Assembly (NCBI GenBank): GCA_945883725.1 | Contig: CAMCXZ010000005.1 | Coordinates: forward strand, 1-64,000 | From: Bifidobacterium breve | GTDB lineage: Bacteria; Actinomycetota; Actinomycetes; Nanopelagicales; Nanopelagicaceae | Direction of reading: 5' to 3' | DNA length: 64,000 nt | In this document: one piece after another, positions 37,049-48,533 of the stretch | Numbering within the stretch: the stretch's first letter is position 1 | How the letters are laid out: every line of letters starts with the position of its first letter | The notes under the pieces: model-generated | Databases searched by the model: none | Told to the model about the DNA's origin: nothing | What the model saw: only the letters and a program-made list of their open reading frames with translations | Translations under genes and position numbers: made by a program

Positions 37049-38867
37049 TTTTCTACTTGTTCGTAAGCGCATTCAAGTTTTAATTGCGCTTACTTTAATC
37101 TTTATGGCGATATTCGTCGCAAAGGTTATTTGGGTGCAGGTAATAACTGCTAACTCAATTAGAACTTGGGCGGTTAATGAAATGGAGAACGTGGCAACGC
37201 TACAAGCGCCTCGTGGCACTTTTACCGATGTAAATGGCGTTGCGTTGGCAAAGAGCGTAAATGCCATAAATATTGTGGTTGATCAGAGCGCGATTTCCAA
37301 CCCAGCTTTTACTGCCAAATTTACTTCTCCTATTTTGGGAATGCCGGTTTCCGAACTTCAAAAACTATATACCGGTGAATTAAAGTGGAAATTGATTTAT
37401 CGCAATGCCAAGCCAGCAGTCTGGAGTGCGTTAAAGAAAGCGATTGCTGAACATAACAGCGCGCTAGAACCGAAAGAATTTGATCAACGCATCACTGCTT
37501 TCTATCCAGAGCGTGCCTACATCCGAGAGTATCCATCTGGCTCTTTAGTAGCTTCACTTATCGGCTTTGTTAATCAAGAAGGTAAGGGCGCAACTGGTTT
37601 GGAATCGAGCATGAACTCGATTATCACCGGAACTAACGGCAAGTACTCATATGCCAATGGTTATGGCGCAGAAATTCCTGGGTCACAATCCGAGATCATC
37701 GCAGCTAAAGCTGGAACTTCGATTAGATTAACGATTGATCGCGATATTCAGTGGGTTGCCTCAAAAGCTATCGCCGAGGCAGTCAAGTCAGCAAATGCAA
37801 GTAGCGGAACTGTAATTGTGATGGATCCAAAGACCGGTGCAATTTTGGCTCATGCGACAGCGCCTACTTTTAATTTAAACAATCGCGACAGTGTTTCACT
37901 CGCTGCGATGCGAAACCCTTCAGTTCAAGATGTTTACGAGCCAGGATCAACCGGAAAAATCATGACTGTTGCCGCCGCTCTGGAAGAGAACAAAGTAACT
38001 CCAACAACAGTATTCACAGTTCCTGATTCTATTAATCGTGGTGGTTCCAAGTTCAGCGATCACAAAAATCATGCTGATTGGCGACTAACAACTTCAGGCA
38101 TTCTGGCAGTGTCTAGCAACACTGGCACCATTATGATCGGTGAGAAATTATCAAATAATCAATTACACGATTACTTGAGTAAATTTGGTATCGGAGAAAG
38201 TACAGGTTCTGGATTACCTGGTGAGTCAAGAGGAATTCTTCGTCCAGTTTCTGATTGGTCAGGAACTTCCGCGCCGACTATTGCTTTCGGCCAGGGGTAT
38301 TCGGTGACCGCGATGCAGGCAACTAGCGTATTTGCCACTATTGCAAATAATGGCGTTCGCGTTTCACCAACTGTGATTGCTGGAACAAATGAAGCAAATG
38401 GAAATTTCACACCTGCAAAACCCCGCACAACCGTGCGAGTAGTCAGCGCCGAAACTGCCACCAAAGTGCGCATCATGATGGAGAGCGTGGTTTCTGCAAA
38501 CGGAACAGCGCCATCTGCCGCTATTCCTGGGTATCGAGTCGCTGGCAAAACTGCAACCGCTAACCGTTATAACGATATTTGTGGCTGCTATAGCGGCTTC
38601 ACAGCTTCGTTCATTGGCTTTGCACCTTCTGATGCACCTAGATATGTAGTTTCAGTAACCATCCAAGATCCCAAAGGAATGCACTGGGGCGGATACCTAG
38701 GTGGGCCAGTATTTAAGAAAGTAATGTCATTTGTTCTTGAGTCAAAGCACATTGCGCCAACTGGAACGAAAATAGTGCCAGTAGCTCTTGATGAAAAACA
38801 ATTAAAGAAAGCAATAGCTAAGGCTAAAGCACAAGAAAAAATTAACTCGGCAAGCGGCGGACTCTAG
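37041..38867 (+). CDS. ftsI: Peptidoglycan D,D-transpeptidase FtsI/PbpB
   Basis: YEPGSTGKIMTVAAALE, SSNTGT, KTATANRY. TTG at 37041 preceded by GGAGGA is a better start than 36993. Confidence 0.93.
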   Translation: MGNFLLVRKRIQVLIALTLIFMAIFVAKVIWVQVITANSIRTWAVNEMENVATLQAPRGTFTDVNGVALAKSVNAINIVVDQSAISNPAFTAKFTSPILGMPVSELQKLYTGELKWKLIYRNAKPAVWSALKKAIAEHNSALEPKEFDQRITAFYPERAYIREYPSGSLVASLIGFVNQEGKGATGLESSMNSIITGTNGKYSYANGYGAEIPGSQSEIIAAKAGTSIRLTIDRDIQWVASKAIAEAVKSANASSGTVIVMDPKTGAILAHATAPTFNLNNRDSVSLAAMRNPSVQDVYEPGSTGKIMTVAAALEENKVTPTTVFTVPDSINRGGSKFSDHKNHADWRLTTSGILAVSSNTGTIMIGEKLSNNQLHDYLSKFGIGESTGSGLPGESRGILRPVSDWSGTSAPTIAFGQGYSVTAMQATSVFATIANNGVRVSPTVIAGTNEANGNFTPAKPRTTVRVVSAETATKVRIMMESVVSANGTAPSAAIPGYRVAGKTATANRYNDICGCYSGFTASFIGFAPSDAPRYVVSVTIQDPKGMHWGGYLGGPVFKKVMSFVLESKHIAPTGTKIVPVALDEKQLKKAIAKAKAQEKINSASGGL

Positions 38868-38868
38868 A

Positions 38869-40362
38869 ATGTTGCGACCTCACGATCCCATTCCTGGACG
38901 AACTCTTCGTGCGGTTGCTGAACTTACTTCAGCTTTTTCAAAGAATCCAGATTTAGAAAGTATTTCGATTACTGGGATATCTATCGATTCACATCAAATT
39001 GAAGCCGGTGATTTATTTGTCGCAGTTGCTGGCACAAAAGTTCATGGGGCAACTTATGCTGGTAATGCAAAATTAAATGGTGCTGTTGCAGTTCTAACTG
39101 ATGAAGTTGGTGCTGGCATAATTAGCGATCTACCAGTTTTAGTAGTTACAAACCCTCGGGCAGCAGCAGGAGTGATTGCAGCCTGGCTACATAAAGAACC
39201 GATGCGCGACATGTTTAGCGTCGGAGTAACTGGCACGAATGGCAAAACCACTGTAACGACATTGATGTATCAGATAGCAATGGCCGCTAGCCGGCAGAGT
39301 GGATTAGTCGGAACTGTTGAAACCCGAATCGGTGATGAAGTCATTGAAGCGCTTCGCACCACTCCTGAAGCCCCTGAACTACAGTTTTTAGCTGCGGTAA
39401 TGCGTGAGCGGCACATGCGCAATCTATTTATGGAAGTTTCCAGCCACGCAATTTCGCTAAATCGAATTGGTGGCTCACATTTTGATATTGCGGCTTTTAC
39501 TAATCTGTCCCAAGATCACTTGGATTTCCATGCCGACATGGATTCCTACTTTGCCGCAAAAGCTGGGCTCTTTAGCCATAAATATGCCGATACTGCCTAT
39601 ATAAATATTGATTCCCCATGGGCAGCGAGACTTTTGGAAATTCAAGAATTGCCAGTAGTCCGAATTTCACGTCAGGAAAAGTCAGCAGATTGGTATTTTG
39701 ATCACATCGAAATTGGAGTTCGCAGCACCGCAATCGCAATTAGAGGTTCTGGTGGAATTTTGATTGAGACTTCTACTAAATTGGTAGGAGATTTCAATTT
39801 AGATAATCTACTAATGGCGATAGCAATTTGCGTTGCCAGCGGCATTGATCCAATCGACATCGCAGCTATTACGCCATCGTTAACTGGCGCTGAAGGCCGA
39901 CTTGAAAAAGTTGATCTAGGCCAGTCATTTAGCGCCCTAGTTGATTATGCACACTCACCAGATTCAGTTGCAAGTGTCTTGGAGACTTTAAGGAAAAGTA
40001 CCGTTGGGAAAGTTATCGCAGTTCTAGGTTGCGGTGGTGACCGAGACAAAAGTAAGCGACCACTAATGGGCGCTGCTCTATTAGCCGGATCTGACTTAGC
40101 GATTTTTACCAGTGATAATCCGCGAAGTGAAGATCCAGCTCAAATCATAAAAGAGATGGTTTCTGGTTTAACTCTGCCTGGTACTAGTGAAGTTGAACCT
40201 GATCGAAAACGAGCAATTGAAATTGCGGTGGCCGCAGCAAAACCTGGTGATGTAGTTGTGATTCTAGGAAAAGGACATGAATCAGGCCAAGAGATTGCCG
40301 GCGTCAAACATAACTTTGATGATCGTTTAGTTCTTGCCGCCGCGATAGAGGCGACCCCATGA
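38869..40362 (+). CDS. murE: UDP-N-acetylmuramoyl-tripeptide synthetase MurE
   Basis: VGVTGTNGKTTVTTL; LVDYAHSPDSVASVLE; GCGGDRDKSKRPLMG. Confidence 0.96.
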   Translation: MLRPHDPIPGRTLRAVAELTSAFSKNPDLESISITGISIDSHQIEAGDLFVAVAGTKVHGATYAGNAKLNGAVAVLTDEVGAGIISDLPVLVVTNPRAAAGVIAAWLHKEPMRDMFSVGVTGTNGKTTVTTLMYQIAMAASRQSGLVGTVETRIGDEVIEALRTTPEAPELQFLAAVMRERHMRNLFMEVSSHAISLNRIGGSHFDIAAFTNLSQDHLDFHADMDSYFAAKAGLFSHKYADTAYINIDSPWAARLLEIQELPVVRISRQEKSADWYFDHIEIGVRSTAIAIRGSGGILIETSTKLVGDFNLDNLLMAIAICVASGIDPIDIAAITPSLTGAEGRLEKVDLGQSFSALVDYAHSPDSVASVLETLRKSTVGKVIAVLGCGGDRDKSKRPLMGAALLAGSDLAIFTSDNPRSEDPAQIIKEMVSGLTLPGTSEVEPDRKRAIEIAVAAAKPGDVVVILGKGHESGQEIAGVKHNFDDRLVLAAAIEATP

Positions 40363-41750
40363 TCAAATTATCAGCTCGTGAAATCTCACTCATTGTTAAT
40401 GGCTCACTTCATGGTGATGAAAACATTATGGTGACACAGACACCGGTATTTGATTCGCGCAAAGCTATAGCGGGCTCACTCTTTCTGGCTCTAATTGGTG
40501 AGAATACCGATGGCCATAGTTTCTGTTCTGATGCGTTCGCAAACGGTGCAGTATTGGCACTTACCACTCAGGTAGTTGATCAACCTTGTGTGGTCGTATC
40601 TGATGTCATGCAGGCAGTGGCTGACTTAGCCAAATTTGCTCGAGTGCAGTTAGAGAATTTAACGGTCATTGGAATCACTGGATCGCAGGGCAAAACCACC
40701 ACTAAAGATCTGCTCAACTACATACTTTCTTCAGTTGGTGAGACAGTTGCGCCGATTGGTTCATTTAATAATGAGTTAGGTGTTCCGCTTACGATATTAG
40801 AGTGCAATGAGCAAACTAAGTACTGCATCGTCGAAATGGGTGCTCGTCATATTGGTGATATTTCGGTACTTTGCGAAATTGCTAAACCTAAAATTGGCGC
40901 AGTTCTAAAAGTTGGCAATGCACACATTGGTGAATTTGGTTCTCGCGAAGCAATTGCGCACGCTAAATCAGAATTAATTTCTTCACTAGTTAGCGGTGGC
41001 ACAGCTGTTCTTGGAACTTACGATCAATTTACACCTGCCATGAAAGTTGGCGATGGGGTAGCAGTGCTTACTTTTGGCGAGCGAAGTGATTGCAGTGTGC
41101 GGGCTGCAGATGTTGAGATACGCGAAGGACGTCCGCACTTTGATTTAGTTACCAAATCTGGACGCGCAGCTGTTGGAATGCGACTAGTTGGACTACATCA
41201 AATTCCGAATGCTTTGGCTGCAGCAGCGATCTCAAGCGCGCTGGGATTATCGGTTGATCAAATAGCTGGAGCTCTATCAATGGCTGAACTGGCTAGCAAA
41301 TGGCGAATGGAAATTTTTGAATTAGATGGTCGATTGATGATTAATGATTCATATAACGCTAATCCTGAATCAATGGCAGCTGCGCTACGAACATTAGCTT
41401 TGTTTGCCCAAGAACGCGGCGGATCATCTTGGGCAGTGTTAGGAAAGATGCATGAACTAGGACCATCTGAAAACGATGACCATGCCGCTATTGGAAAATT
41501 GGTTAGCGATTTGGCAATCGATCATCTTCTTACAGTTTCCATGCCTGCCTATGGCGAGGGCGTTCCAAGTAATAGTGAGACTAAGGTGCACGCACAAAAT
41601 GATAAGAACTCAGTTGTCGAATTGTTAAATCAGATGCAATCCGGTGATGTGTTGCTGGTGAAAGCATCGCGAGCCGAACACTTCGAAGAAATAGCCCAAG
41701 AATTAGCAGCGAACTGGCAAACTGAGTCAGGAAAGAAGGATGACGAATAA
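40359..41750 (+). CDS. murF: UDP-N-acetylmuramoyl-tripeptide--D-Ala-D-Ala ligase
   Basis: GITGSQGKTTTKDLL; MINDSYNANPESMAAAL. Confidence 0.96.
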   Translation: MIKLSAREISLIVNGSLHGDENIMVTQTPVFDSRKAIAGSLFLALIGENTDGHSFCSDAFANGAVLALTTQVVDQPCVVVSDVMQAVADLAKFARVQLENLTVIGITGSQGKTTTKDLLNYILSSVGETVAPIGSFNNELGVPLTILECNEQTKYCIVEMGARHIGDISVLCEIAKPKIGAVLKVGNAHIGEFGSREAIAHAKSELISSLVSGGTAVLGTYDQFTPAMKVGDGVAVLTFGERSDCSVRAADVEIREGRPHFDLVTKSGRAAVGMRLVGLHQIPNALAAAAISSALGLSVDQIAGALSMAELASKWRMEIFELDGRLMINDSYNANPESMAAALRTLALFAQERGGSSWAVLGKMHELGPSENDDHAAIGKLVSDLAIDHLLTVSMPAYGEGVPSNSETKVHAQNDKNSVVELLNQMQSGDVLLVKASRAEHFEEIAQELAANWQTESGKKDDE

Positions 41751-42821
41751 ATGAGACAGATACTTATCTCGGGTGCAGTTGCGCTCTTCTTCGCTTTATT
41801 CGGCACCCCGGCGTTAATTAGATTGTTAGCCAAGCGCGGATATGGTCAAATCATTCGAGATGACGGACCTAGCTCACACCACACTAAACGTGGCACTCCA
41901 ACTATGGGTGGCTTAATTATTATTTTCGCAGCGATTGCGGGATATTTGCTAAGTCATGGAATAACACAGACGGCTATGACGGCTTCGGCGCTCTTGGTAA
42001 TTGCCTTAGTAGTCGGACTTGGCTTTGTTGGATTCTTAGATGACTGGCTAAAAGTTTCTCGAGAAAAATCTTTGGGCCTTAAGGGCCGGTATAAAATTGT
42101 TGGGCAAGTATTAATTGCAGCGACCTTTGGATATTTCGGAATTCAATTTGCTGATAACGAAGGTCTAACGCCAATCTCATTGAATTTATCAGCGGTTCGT
42201 GACACCAGTATCGTGCTCGGTGGCGTGCTAGTTGTAATTTGGATTGCGTTAATGGTAACTGCCACTAGTAATGGCGTGAATTTAACTGATGGTCTTGATG
42301 GCTTAGCAACCGGTGCTTCGGTGATGACTTTCTTAGCTTTCATCTTGATCGGAATTTGGGAGTTTGGTCAAAGTTGTGAGATCGCTGCAGATGTTGCAAG
42401 CGGCTGCTATTCAGTTCGTGACCCACTGGACTTAGCGGTATTGGCAGCTGCTCTTGCTGGCGCATGCACCGGATTTCTTTGGTGGAATGCTTCGCCCGCA
42501 AAAATATTTATGGGAGATACCGGATCGTTGGCTCTCGGTGGCGCGCTAGCAGGCTTAGCCAGCACCTTAAGAGTTCAACTTCTATTGATACCGCTAGGTG
42601 GACTATTCGTAATCATTACGATGTCGGTAATTATTCAGACGTTGTATTTCAAAGCAACTGGTGGAAAAAGAATCTTTAGAATGGCGCCACTGCACCATCA
42701 CTTTGAATTAAAGGGCTGGGGCGAAGTAACTATTGTTTTGCGTTTCTGGATCATCGCAGGATTGTGCGTAGCCCTTGGTTTGGGCCTCTTCTACGCCCAA
42801 TGGTTAAGCCTCGAGAGCTAA
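41751..42821 (+). CDS. mraY: Phospho-N-acetylmuramoyl-pentapeptide-transferase
   Basis: [50 protein letters not shown]. Confidence 0.97.
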   Translation: MRQILISGAVALFFALFGTPALIRLLAKRGYGQIIRDDGPSSHHTKRGTPTMGGLIIIFAAIAGYLLSHGITQTAMTASALLVIALVVGLGFVGFLDDWLKVSREKSLGLKGRYKIVGQVLIAATFGYFGIQFADNEGLTPISLNLSAVRDTSIVLGGVLVVIWIALMVTATSNGVNLTDGLDGLATGASVMTFLAFILIGIWEFGQSCEIAADVASGCYSVRDPLDLAVLAAALAGACTGFLWWNASPAKIFMGDTGSLALGGALAGLASTLRVQLLLIPLGGLFVIITMSVIIQTLYFKATGGKRIFRMAPLHHHFELKGWGEVTIVLRFWIIAGLCVALGLGLFYAQWLSLES

Positions 42822-42824
42822 AAA

Positions 42825-44258
42825 ATGTCTATTACTCCAACATTGACAACACTGGGCGGCGTAACGCTCGCTCATGCAAGAGTGTTGGTACTTGGTGGCG
42901 GAGTTACTGGTCGATCTGTTGCTCAAGTTCTAAGCAACATGGGTGCTGAGATTTCTGTTTATGATGAAAGTCAGAGCAGTGAATTTGATTTTCATCGGGT
43001 AACACTTAACGAGGTGTCAAATATCAACTGGGCAGCTGCCGTTGTTTCACCAGGTTGGCGGCCTAGTCATCCAATTATTGCCGATCTTCGAAATCGCGAA
43101 ATTCAATTACTAAATGAAATTGATCTGGCTTGGGAAATTAAGCAACAGGTAGCACCGGGGCAGAAGTGGTTAGCAGTAACCGGTACTAACGGTAAAACTT
43201 CAACCGTAGAACTAACCGAAGCTATTCTTAAAGCTGCCGGTGTAAACGCTTTCGCTTGTGGCAATGTCGGAACTCCGGTAATTGATGCCGTCACCTCTGA
43301 TCAAAGATATGAGTATTTAATTCTAGAACTTTCCTCATTCCAGCTGCATTGGGCTGAATCAGCCGAATTTGTGGCCGGTTCAATCCTAAATATTGCACTA
43401 GATCATATTGATTGGCATGGCTCTTTGGCCGAGTACGCCAAAGCAAAATTAGATTTGTTGAGTCGCTCAGTAACTGTGATCCTAAATGGCGATGATGCAT
43501 TAGTTGTTGAAGGAAGTGCGCACTGGCAAGGACGAAAAGTTTTCTACACCCTGCAGACCCCTAAGCCAGGTGAGATCGGGTTAGTTGAAGATCTCTTGGT
43601 TGATCGAGCTTTTGTGGTAGATCCTATGGAAGCTGCCATGTTTTGCGAGTTGAGTGAAGTGCAACCAACTGCGCCACATTCAGTTGCAAATGCGTTAGCG
43701 GCTGCCGGATTAGCGCGAGCAATTGGAATCGACCATGAAGTAATTCGTGGGGCAATTAAGAAATTTAGACCAGGACGACATCGCATTGAATTAGTTTTAG
43801 AGCAGAACGGAGTTCGCTGGATTGATGATTCCAAAGCAACTAACCCACATGCGGCCCAGGCATCTCTAATGTCACAGCTCAGCGTGGTCTGGATTGCTGG
43901 GGGGCTGGCTAAAGGCGCCGAGATGGGTGACTTAATTGCGCAAGTGGGATCACGATTGCGCGGGGCTGTGTTGATAGGCACCGATCGAGAATTAATCGCC
44001 CATGAACTAGAGAACAAATATCCAAAGGTGGCTCTAGTTCGCGTAGATCCAAAACCTGGTCATGATCGAAGCAGTGCCGATAACGAATTTATGAATCAGA
44101 TAGTCACCGAGGCAAAACTTCTAGCTCAAAATGGGGACGCCGTACTACTAGCGCCAGCATGTGCGTCGATGGACCAATTCGTTTCATATGGCGATCGCGG
44201 CGATCGTTTTGCTAAATCAGTTCGAGAAATAGTGGGTAATAATGACAACGCAAGTTAA
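42825..44258 (+). CDS. murD: UDP-N-acetylmuramoylalanine--D-glutamate ligase
   Basis: AVTGTNGKTSTVEL; GRHRIELVLEQNGVRWIDDSKATNPHAA. Confidence 0.95.
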   Translation: MSITPTLTTLGGVTLAHARVLVLGGGVTGRSVAQVLSNMGAEISVYDESQSSEFDFHRVTLNEVSNINWAAAVVSPGWRPSHPIIADLRNREIQLLNEIDLAWEIKQQVAPGQKWLAVTGTNGKTSTVELTEAILKAAGVNAFACGNVGTPVIDAVTSDQRYEYLILELSSFQLHWAESAEFVAGSILNIALDHIDWHGSLAEYAKAKLDLLSRSVTVILNGDDALVVEGSAHWQGRKVFYTLQTPKPGEIGLVEDLLVDRAFVVDPMEAAMFCELSEVQPTAPHSVANALAAAGLARAIGIDHEVIRGAIKKFRPGRHRIELVLEQNGVRWIDDSKATNPHAAQASLMSQLSVVWIAGGLAKGAEMGDLIAQVGSRLRGAVLIGTDRELIAHELENKYPKVALVRVDPKPGHDRSSADNEFMNQIVTEAKLLAQNGDAVLLAPACASMDQFVSYGDRGDRFAKSVREIVGNNDNAS

Positions 44259-45414
44259 GCGCAGCAAGTTACTTCAGCCATTTAATACTTTTGCGCTCTT
44301 TGCCATCTGCGTAACAGCTTTAAGTATCTTAGGTTTGGTAATGGTTTTCTCGGCCTCGACTATTTACTCAACCAAAGTAAATGGCAATACTTACGGAACA
44401 TTTGTAAGGCAGCTGGTATTTCTAATATTAGCGCTACCTATTGGCTGGGTAGCCGCAAAGTTACGACTTAATTTATGGCGGGCAATCGGTCGTGTTTCGC
44501 TATTGGTTTCCATTGGTATGTTAGCCGTGTTATTGATTCCAGGAATTGGTCATGCTGTTAATGGCAACCGAAATTGGATTGGGATCGGACCTTTTGTGGT
44601 TCAGCCTTCTGAGTTCGCTAAATTCTTAATGATTCTTTGGGCTGCAACAATGTTGGCACAGTATGAAAATGCCGGAGTTGTGCGAACAAATGTATTGAAA
44701 TTAATTGTCCCTGGATATTTCGGTGTTTTAATCTTTGTTTTAGCCGGAAAAGATTTAGGAACTGCCGCCGTTATTGGCGCGACTATGGCTGGGTTGCTTT
44801 TTATTTCTGGAATCCCACTTCGACTCTTTGCCACAGTTTCTGCAGTAGGTATGGCTGGAATAAGTGTTCTAATTCTTACTTCCCCATATCGAGCAGCTCG
44901 ATTCCTGGTTGTATTTAATCCCTTCGCTGAAGGTGACTACAAGAATTTTGGTTGGCAACCAGCACATAGTTTGATGGGTCTGGCAACTGGTGGACTATTA
45001 GGCGTTGGCCTCGGAGCTAGTCGGCAAAAATGGGGTTATTTAGCTGAAGCTCATACAGATTTTATCTTCTCGGTAATTGGTGAAGAACTAGGGCTACTTG
45101 GAACCATAGCGACAATATTGCTTTTCTGCGGTTTGATATTTGCCATTTTCCGGATTGCAATGCGCGCAAGTGATCCGATGGTGAGATTTACATGTGCGGG
45201 TATTGGAGTTTGGATCTCAATTCAATGTTTCTTTAACATTGGATCAGCAATTAGTTTGGTTCCAGTAGTCGGAGTTACCTTGCCATTGATCTCATACGGT
45301 GGCTCATCGCTGATTTCTACCTATTTGGCGCTGGGCTTTGTGTTAGGCGCAGCACTTCGTGATCCAGAAGTTGCTCGCGGAATCCGAGAATTCCGAAAGT
45401 CGAATTCAAAATGA
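44242..45414 (+). CDS. ftsW: SEDS peptidoglycan glycosyltransferase FtsW
   Basis: GLVMVFSAS; EAHTDFIFSVIGEELG; VGVTLPLISYGGSSLIS. Confidence 0.95.
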   Translation: MTTQVKRSKLLQPFNTFALFAICVTALSILGLVMVFSASTIYSTKVNGNTYGTFVRQLVFLILALPIGWVAAKLRLNLWRAIGRVSLLVSIGMLAVLLIPGIGHAVNGNRNWIGIGPFVVQPSEFAKFLMILWAATMLAQYENAGVVRTNVLKLIVPGYFGVLIFVLAGKDLGTAAVIGATMAGLLFISGIPLRLFATVSAVGMAGISVLILTSPYRAARFLVVFNPFAEGDYKNFGWQPAHSLMGLATGGLLGVGLGASRQKWGYLAEAHTDFIFSVIGEELGLLGTIATILLFCGLIFAIFRIAMRASDPMVRFTCAGIGVWISIQCFFNIGSAISLVPVVGVTLPLISYGGSSLISTYLALGFVLGAALRDPEVARGIREFRKSNSK

Positions 45415-46481
45415 AGATAGTCCTAGCAGGGGCGGGTACTGCTGGTCATATCGAACCAGCTTTAGCTGTAGCCGATGCCTGGAAAAAAGAATTCCCAACA
45501 AGTAAGTTTGAGTTCGTTGGAACTGCGGCAGGCTTAGAGAACGTTTTAGTTACTGGTGCTGGATATAAACTGAGCACAATTGCCAAAGTTACTCTGCCGC
45601 GATCGCTTTCACCAGCTGGATTGTTAGCACCACTTCGTTTTGGGCAAGCACTTTCTAAATCAATCCAGATAGTAAATGGTGCTGACTGCGTAATTGGTTT
45701 TGGCGGATATGTATCAGCTCCGATTTACTTAGCCGCCGCCTTACGTAGAATTCCATTTGTAATACATGAAGCAAATGCGATACCTGGCTGGGCGAATAAA
45801 TTTGGTGCATTTTTGGGTGGGGCAATAGCGGTCGGCAAACCAGTTAAGGCTGGAAAATTTAAAAGCGCCGAAGTTGTTGGGTTGCCGCTTAAGTCAGCGA
45901 TAAGTGCTGCCTTTGATGGCGCTAAGAGTAATTGGCCTGCTGCCCGCAACGCAGCCAAATCTAAACTCGAAATCAAATCTGGCAAACCCTTGCTTTTAAT
46001 TATGGGTGGATCACAAGGTTCCGCTGCGATCAATTCAGTTGTTGCCAGCTCGCTTTCGAATTTACTTAACGACTTTGAGGTTATTCACTCAGTTGGCGGC
46101 AAGAATGAGCTGCCGTTAGCAAGTGCTGGATATCAGCCGGTTTCCTATATCGAGGATATGGCTACAGCTTACTTGGCTGCCGACTTAGTTATCGGTCGTA
46201 GTGGTGCGATTACTTGCGCTGAAATCAATGCTTTGGGTAAATATGCGATCTTTATTCCACTAGCCATTGGTAATGGCGAGCAAGCGCGCAATGCTGACTT
46301 TCTCATTGAACAAGGTCGTGCGGTACTAGTGTCACAAAGTGAATTCAGCGCGCAGTGGCTGATGAAAAATATCTCTCGCGCGCTGGCGAAATCCCATGAA
46401 TTTATGGCTGGAAACGAAAGTGATCGCGCCGCTGTCGCAAATATTGTTAACTTAATGCGCCGTCATGCCAGAATTGGTTAA
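45411..46481 (+). CDS. murG: UDP-N-acetylglucosamine transferase MurG
   Basis: GAGTAGHIEPALAVA; IGFGGYVSAP; HEANAIPGWANK; IMGGSQGSAAIN. Confidence 0.95.
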   Translation: MKIVLAGAGTAGHIEPALAVADAWKKEFPTSKFEFVGTAAGLENVLVTGAGYKLSTIAKVTLPRSLSPAGLLAPLRFGQALSKSIQIVNGADCVIGFGGYVSAPIYLAAALRRIPFVIHEANAIPGWANKFGAFLGGAIAVGKPVKAGKFKSAEVVGLPLKSAISAAFDGAKSNWPAARNAAKSKLEIKSGKPLLLIMGGSQGSAAINSVVASSLSNLLNDFEVIHSVGGKNELPLASAGYQPVSYIEDMATAYLAADLVIGRSGAITCAEINALGKYAIFIPLAIGNGEQARNADFLIEQGRAVLVSQSEFSAQWLMKNISRALAKSHEFMAGNESDRAAVANIVNLMRRHARIG

Positions 46482-47864
46482 ATGAAGCCGAATCTAACTT
46501 TGCCAGAGTTAATTGGTAAGCGCGTGCACTTCATCGGTATTGGCGGAGCTGGTATGAGCGGCTTAGCTCGTATTTCACTTTCACACGGAATTAAAGTTTC
46601 CGGCTCTGATGCTAAGGATTCAAATGTTGTTGATGCCCTGACCGCCCTTGGCGCAAGCGTTACTGTCGGACACCAAAGTGAGAACGTTGATGGGGCAGAT
46701 CTAGTTGTTTTCTCAACTGCCATTTCGGAGAGTAATCCAGAACGATTACGTGCTATCGAATTAGGAATTCCGCTAATTGCTCGAGCAACTGCGTTGGCAC
46801 TTCTAATGTCAGAATCCAAAAGTATAGCGGTAGCAGGAACGCATGGAAAAACTACAACTTCATCAATGCTCACCGTCGCTCTTCAAGCAACCGGCGCTGA
46901 CCCTTCTTTTGCGATCGGCGGCACAATTACGGCGTCTGGCTCGAATGCACATCGAGGCACTGGTGAATATTTTGTGGCCGAAGCCGATGAATCCGATGGC
47001 TCCTTCATTGCGTATCACCCTTATGGCGCAATAATTACAAATATTGAATTCGATCACGTCGACTACTTTGCTGACGAGAACGCAGTTTTTGAAGTCTTTA
47101 CAGATTTTATTACAACAATAGATAGCGATGGGTTTTTGATTTACTGTAATGACGATAAAGGAGCGCGCAAGCTTGGCAGTGCTATAACAAGCACGCGCAC
47201 TTTTACTTATGGCACCTCACCAGATTCGGATTTAGTCATTGATCAAATAACTCTTTTGCCGCTTGGCTCAAGCGGTCGCGCCATCTGGCACGGAAAGGTA
47301 ATTGGCAAACTAGAGCTAAATGTTCCGGGCCACCATAATCTGATGAATGCAGCTGCCGCACTTGCAACCGGAATAGTTCTTGAACAAGCCCCGGGCGAAA
47401 TGATTGATGGCTTATCAACCTTTAAGGGAGCTGGTCGACGTTTTGAAATAAAGGGCACCATCAACGGAATTCGAGTAATTGATGACTACGGCCATCACCC
47501 AACTGAAATTGAAGTGACTTTGACCGCAGCGCGCAGGTTTGTCGGTGATGGCCGATTAATCGTAGTTTTTCAACCGCACCGATACTCGCGCACTAAAGCG
47601 TTCATTGACAATTTCGCGACCGCCTTAGATTTGGCTGATGAAGTAGTTGTGCTTGAAATTTATGCCGCTAGCGAGAAACCAATAGCTGGAATTAGCTCGG
47701 AAGCGATTGTTGAAAAAATGACCCGCGGTCAGTTCATTCCTAACTTTATAGATGCCGTGGAAACAGTTGTAAAATCTGCAAAACCTGGTGATGTAATAAT
47801 CACACTGGGTGCCGGCGATGTGAGTTCCCTAGCGCCAATCATCGTAGAAGAGCTAGCTAAGTAA
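46482..47864 (+). CDS. murC: UDP-N-acetylmuramate--L-alanine ligase
   Basis: VHFIGIGGAGMSGLARI; AGTHGKTTTSSML; DDYGHHPTEIEVTL. Confidence 0.96.
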   Translation: MKPNLTLPELIGKRVHFIGIGGAGMSGLARISLSHGIKVSGSDAKDSNVVDALTALGASVTVGHQSENVDGADLVVFSTAISESNPERLRAIELGIPLIARATALALLMSESKSIAVAGTHGKTTTSSMLTVALQATGADPSFAIGGTITASGSNAHRGTGEYFVAEADESDGSFIAYHPYGAIITNIEFDHVDYFADENAVFEVFTDFITTIDSDGFLIYCNDDKGARKLGSAITSTRTFTYGTSPDSDLVIDQITLLPLGSSGRAIWHGKVIGKLELNVPGHHNLMNAAAALATGIVLEQAPGEMIDGLSTFKGAGRRFEIKGTINGIRVIDDYGHHPTEIEVTLTAARRFVGDGRLIVVFQPHRYSRTKAFIDNFATALDLADEVVVLEIYAASEKPIAGISSEAIVEKMTRGQFIPNFIDAVETVVKSAKPGDVIITLGAGDVSSLAPIIVEELAK

Positions 47865-48533
47865 ATGTTCTTACGTAAACATCGATTATTCACAGTTTTG
47901 GCGATCTTGCTAACAACTGGTTTGGCTTATCTACTTGGATGGTCGAATGTTCTTACTATCAAAGAGATTAGCTACATAGGATCACCAACAAAGAGTAGCG
48001 AGGCAACAGTTAAGGCTCTGGCTAATATAGAAATCGGTGAACGACTTGCTCGAGTTGAAACGCGCAAAATTGCGGGACGGCTACAGACCTTGCCATGGAT
48101 TGAAAGTGCCGATCTATCGCGCAATTGGTTTTCTGGAAAAATCGTTGTAGCAGTCACGCCGCGAATACCGATTGCCACTTTTAACGGAGAACTGATGGAT
48201 GCGACCGGCAAAAGATTTGAGTTGCCAGGAGGCTTTAAATCAAAGCTGCCTTCAGTTTTTGCCAGAGATACCAAAAGTGGCTTAGCTGCGATCAAGTTAT
48301 TCACTAAATTGCCGACTGAATTCTCAACCCGTACTTCAGCCTTTACCGCCATCTCACCTGAAAATATTAATTTTAAAATAGTTGAAGGCAAACGCTCACT
48401 TATGGTTATCTGGGGATCTGATATTGAAATTGATCTTAAACTCAAGGTATATAGGGCTTTGGTGGCACTTCCCGAGAATTCAAAAATAAAGAAAATTGAT
48501 TTAACCGAACCTCGTTCTCCAATTGTAAAATAA
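47865..48533 (+). CDS. ftsQ: Cell division protein FtsQ (POTRA)
   Basis: Single N-terminal TM, POTRA-like IGERLARVETRKIAGRLQTLPWIESADLSRNW; position before ftsZ. Confidence 0.88.
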   Translation: MFLRKHRLFTVLAILLTTGLAYLLGWSNVLTIKEISYIGSPTKSSEATVKALANIEIGERLARVETRKIAGRLQTLPWIESADLSRNWFSGKIVVAVTPRIPIATFNGELMDATGKRFELPGGFKSKLPSVFARDTKSGLAAIKLFTKLPTEFSTRTSAFTAISPENINFKIVEGKRSLMVIWGSDIEIDLKLKVYRALVALPENSKIKKIDLTEPRSPIVK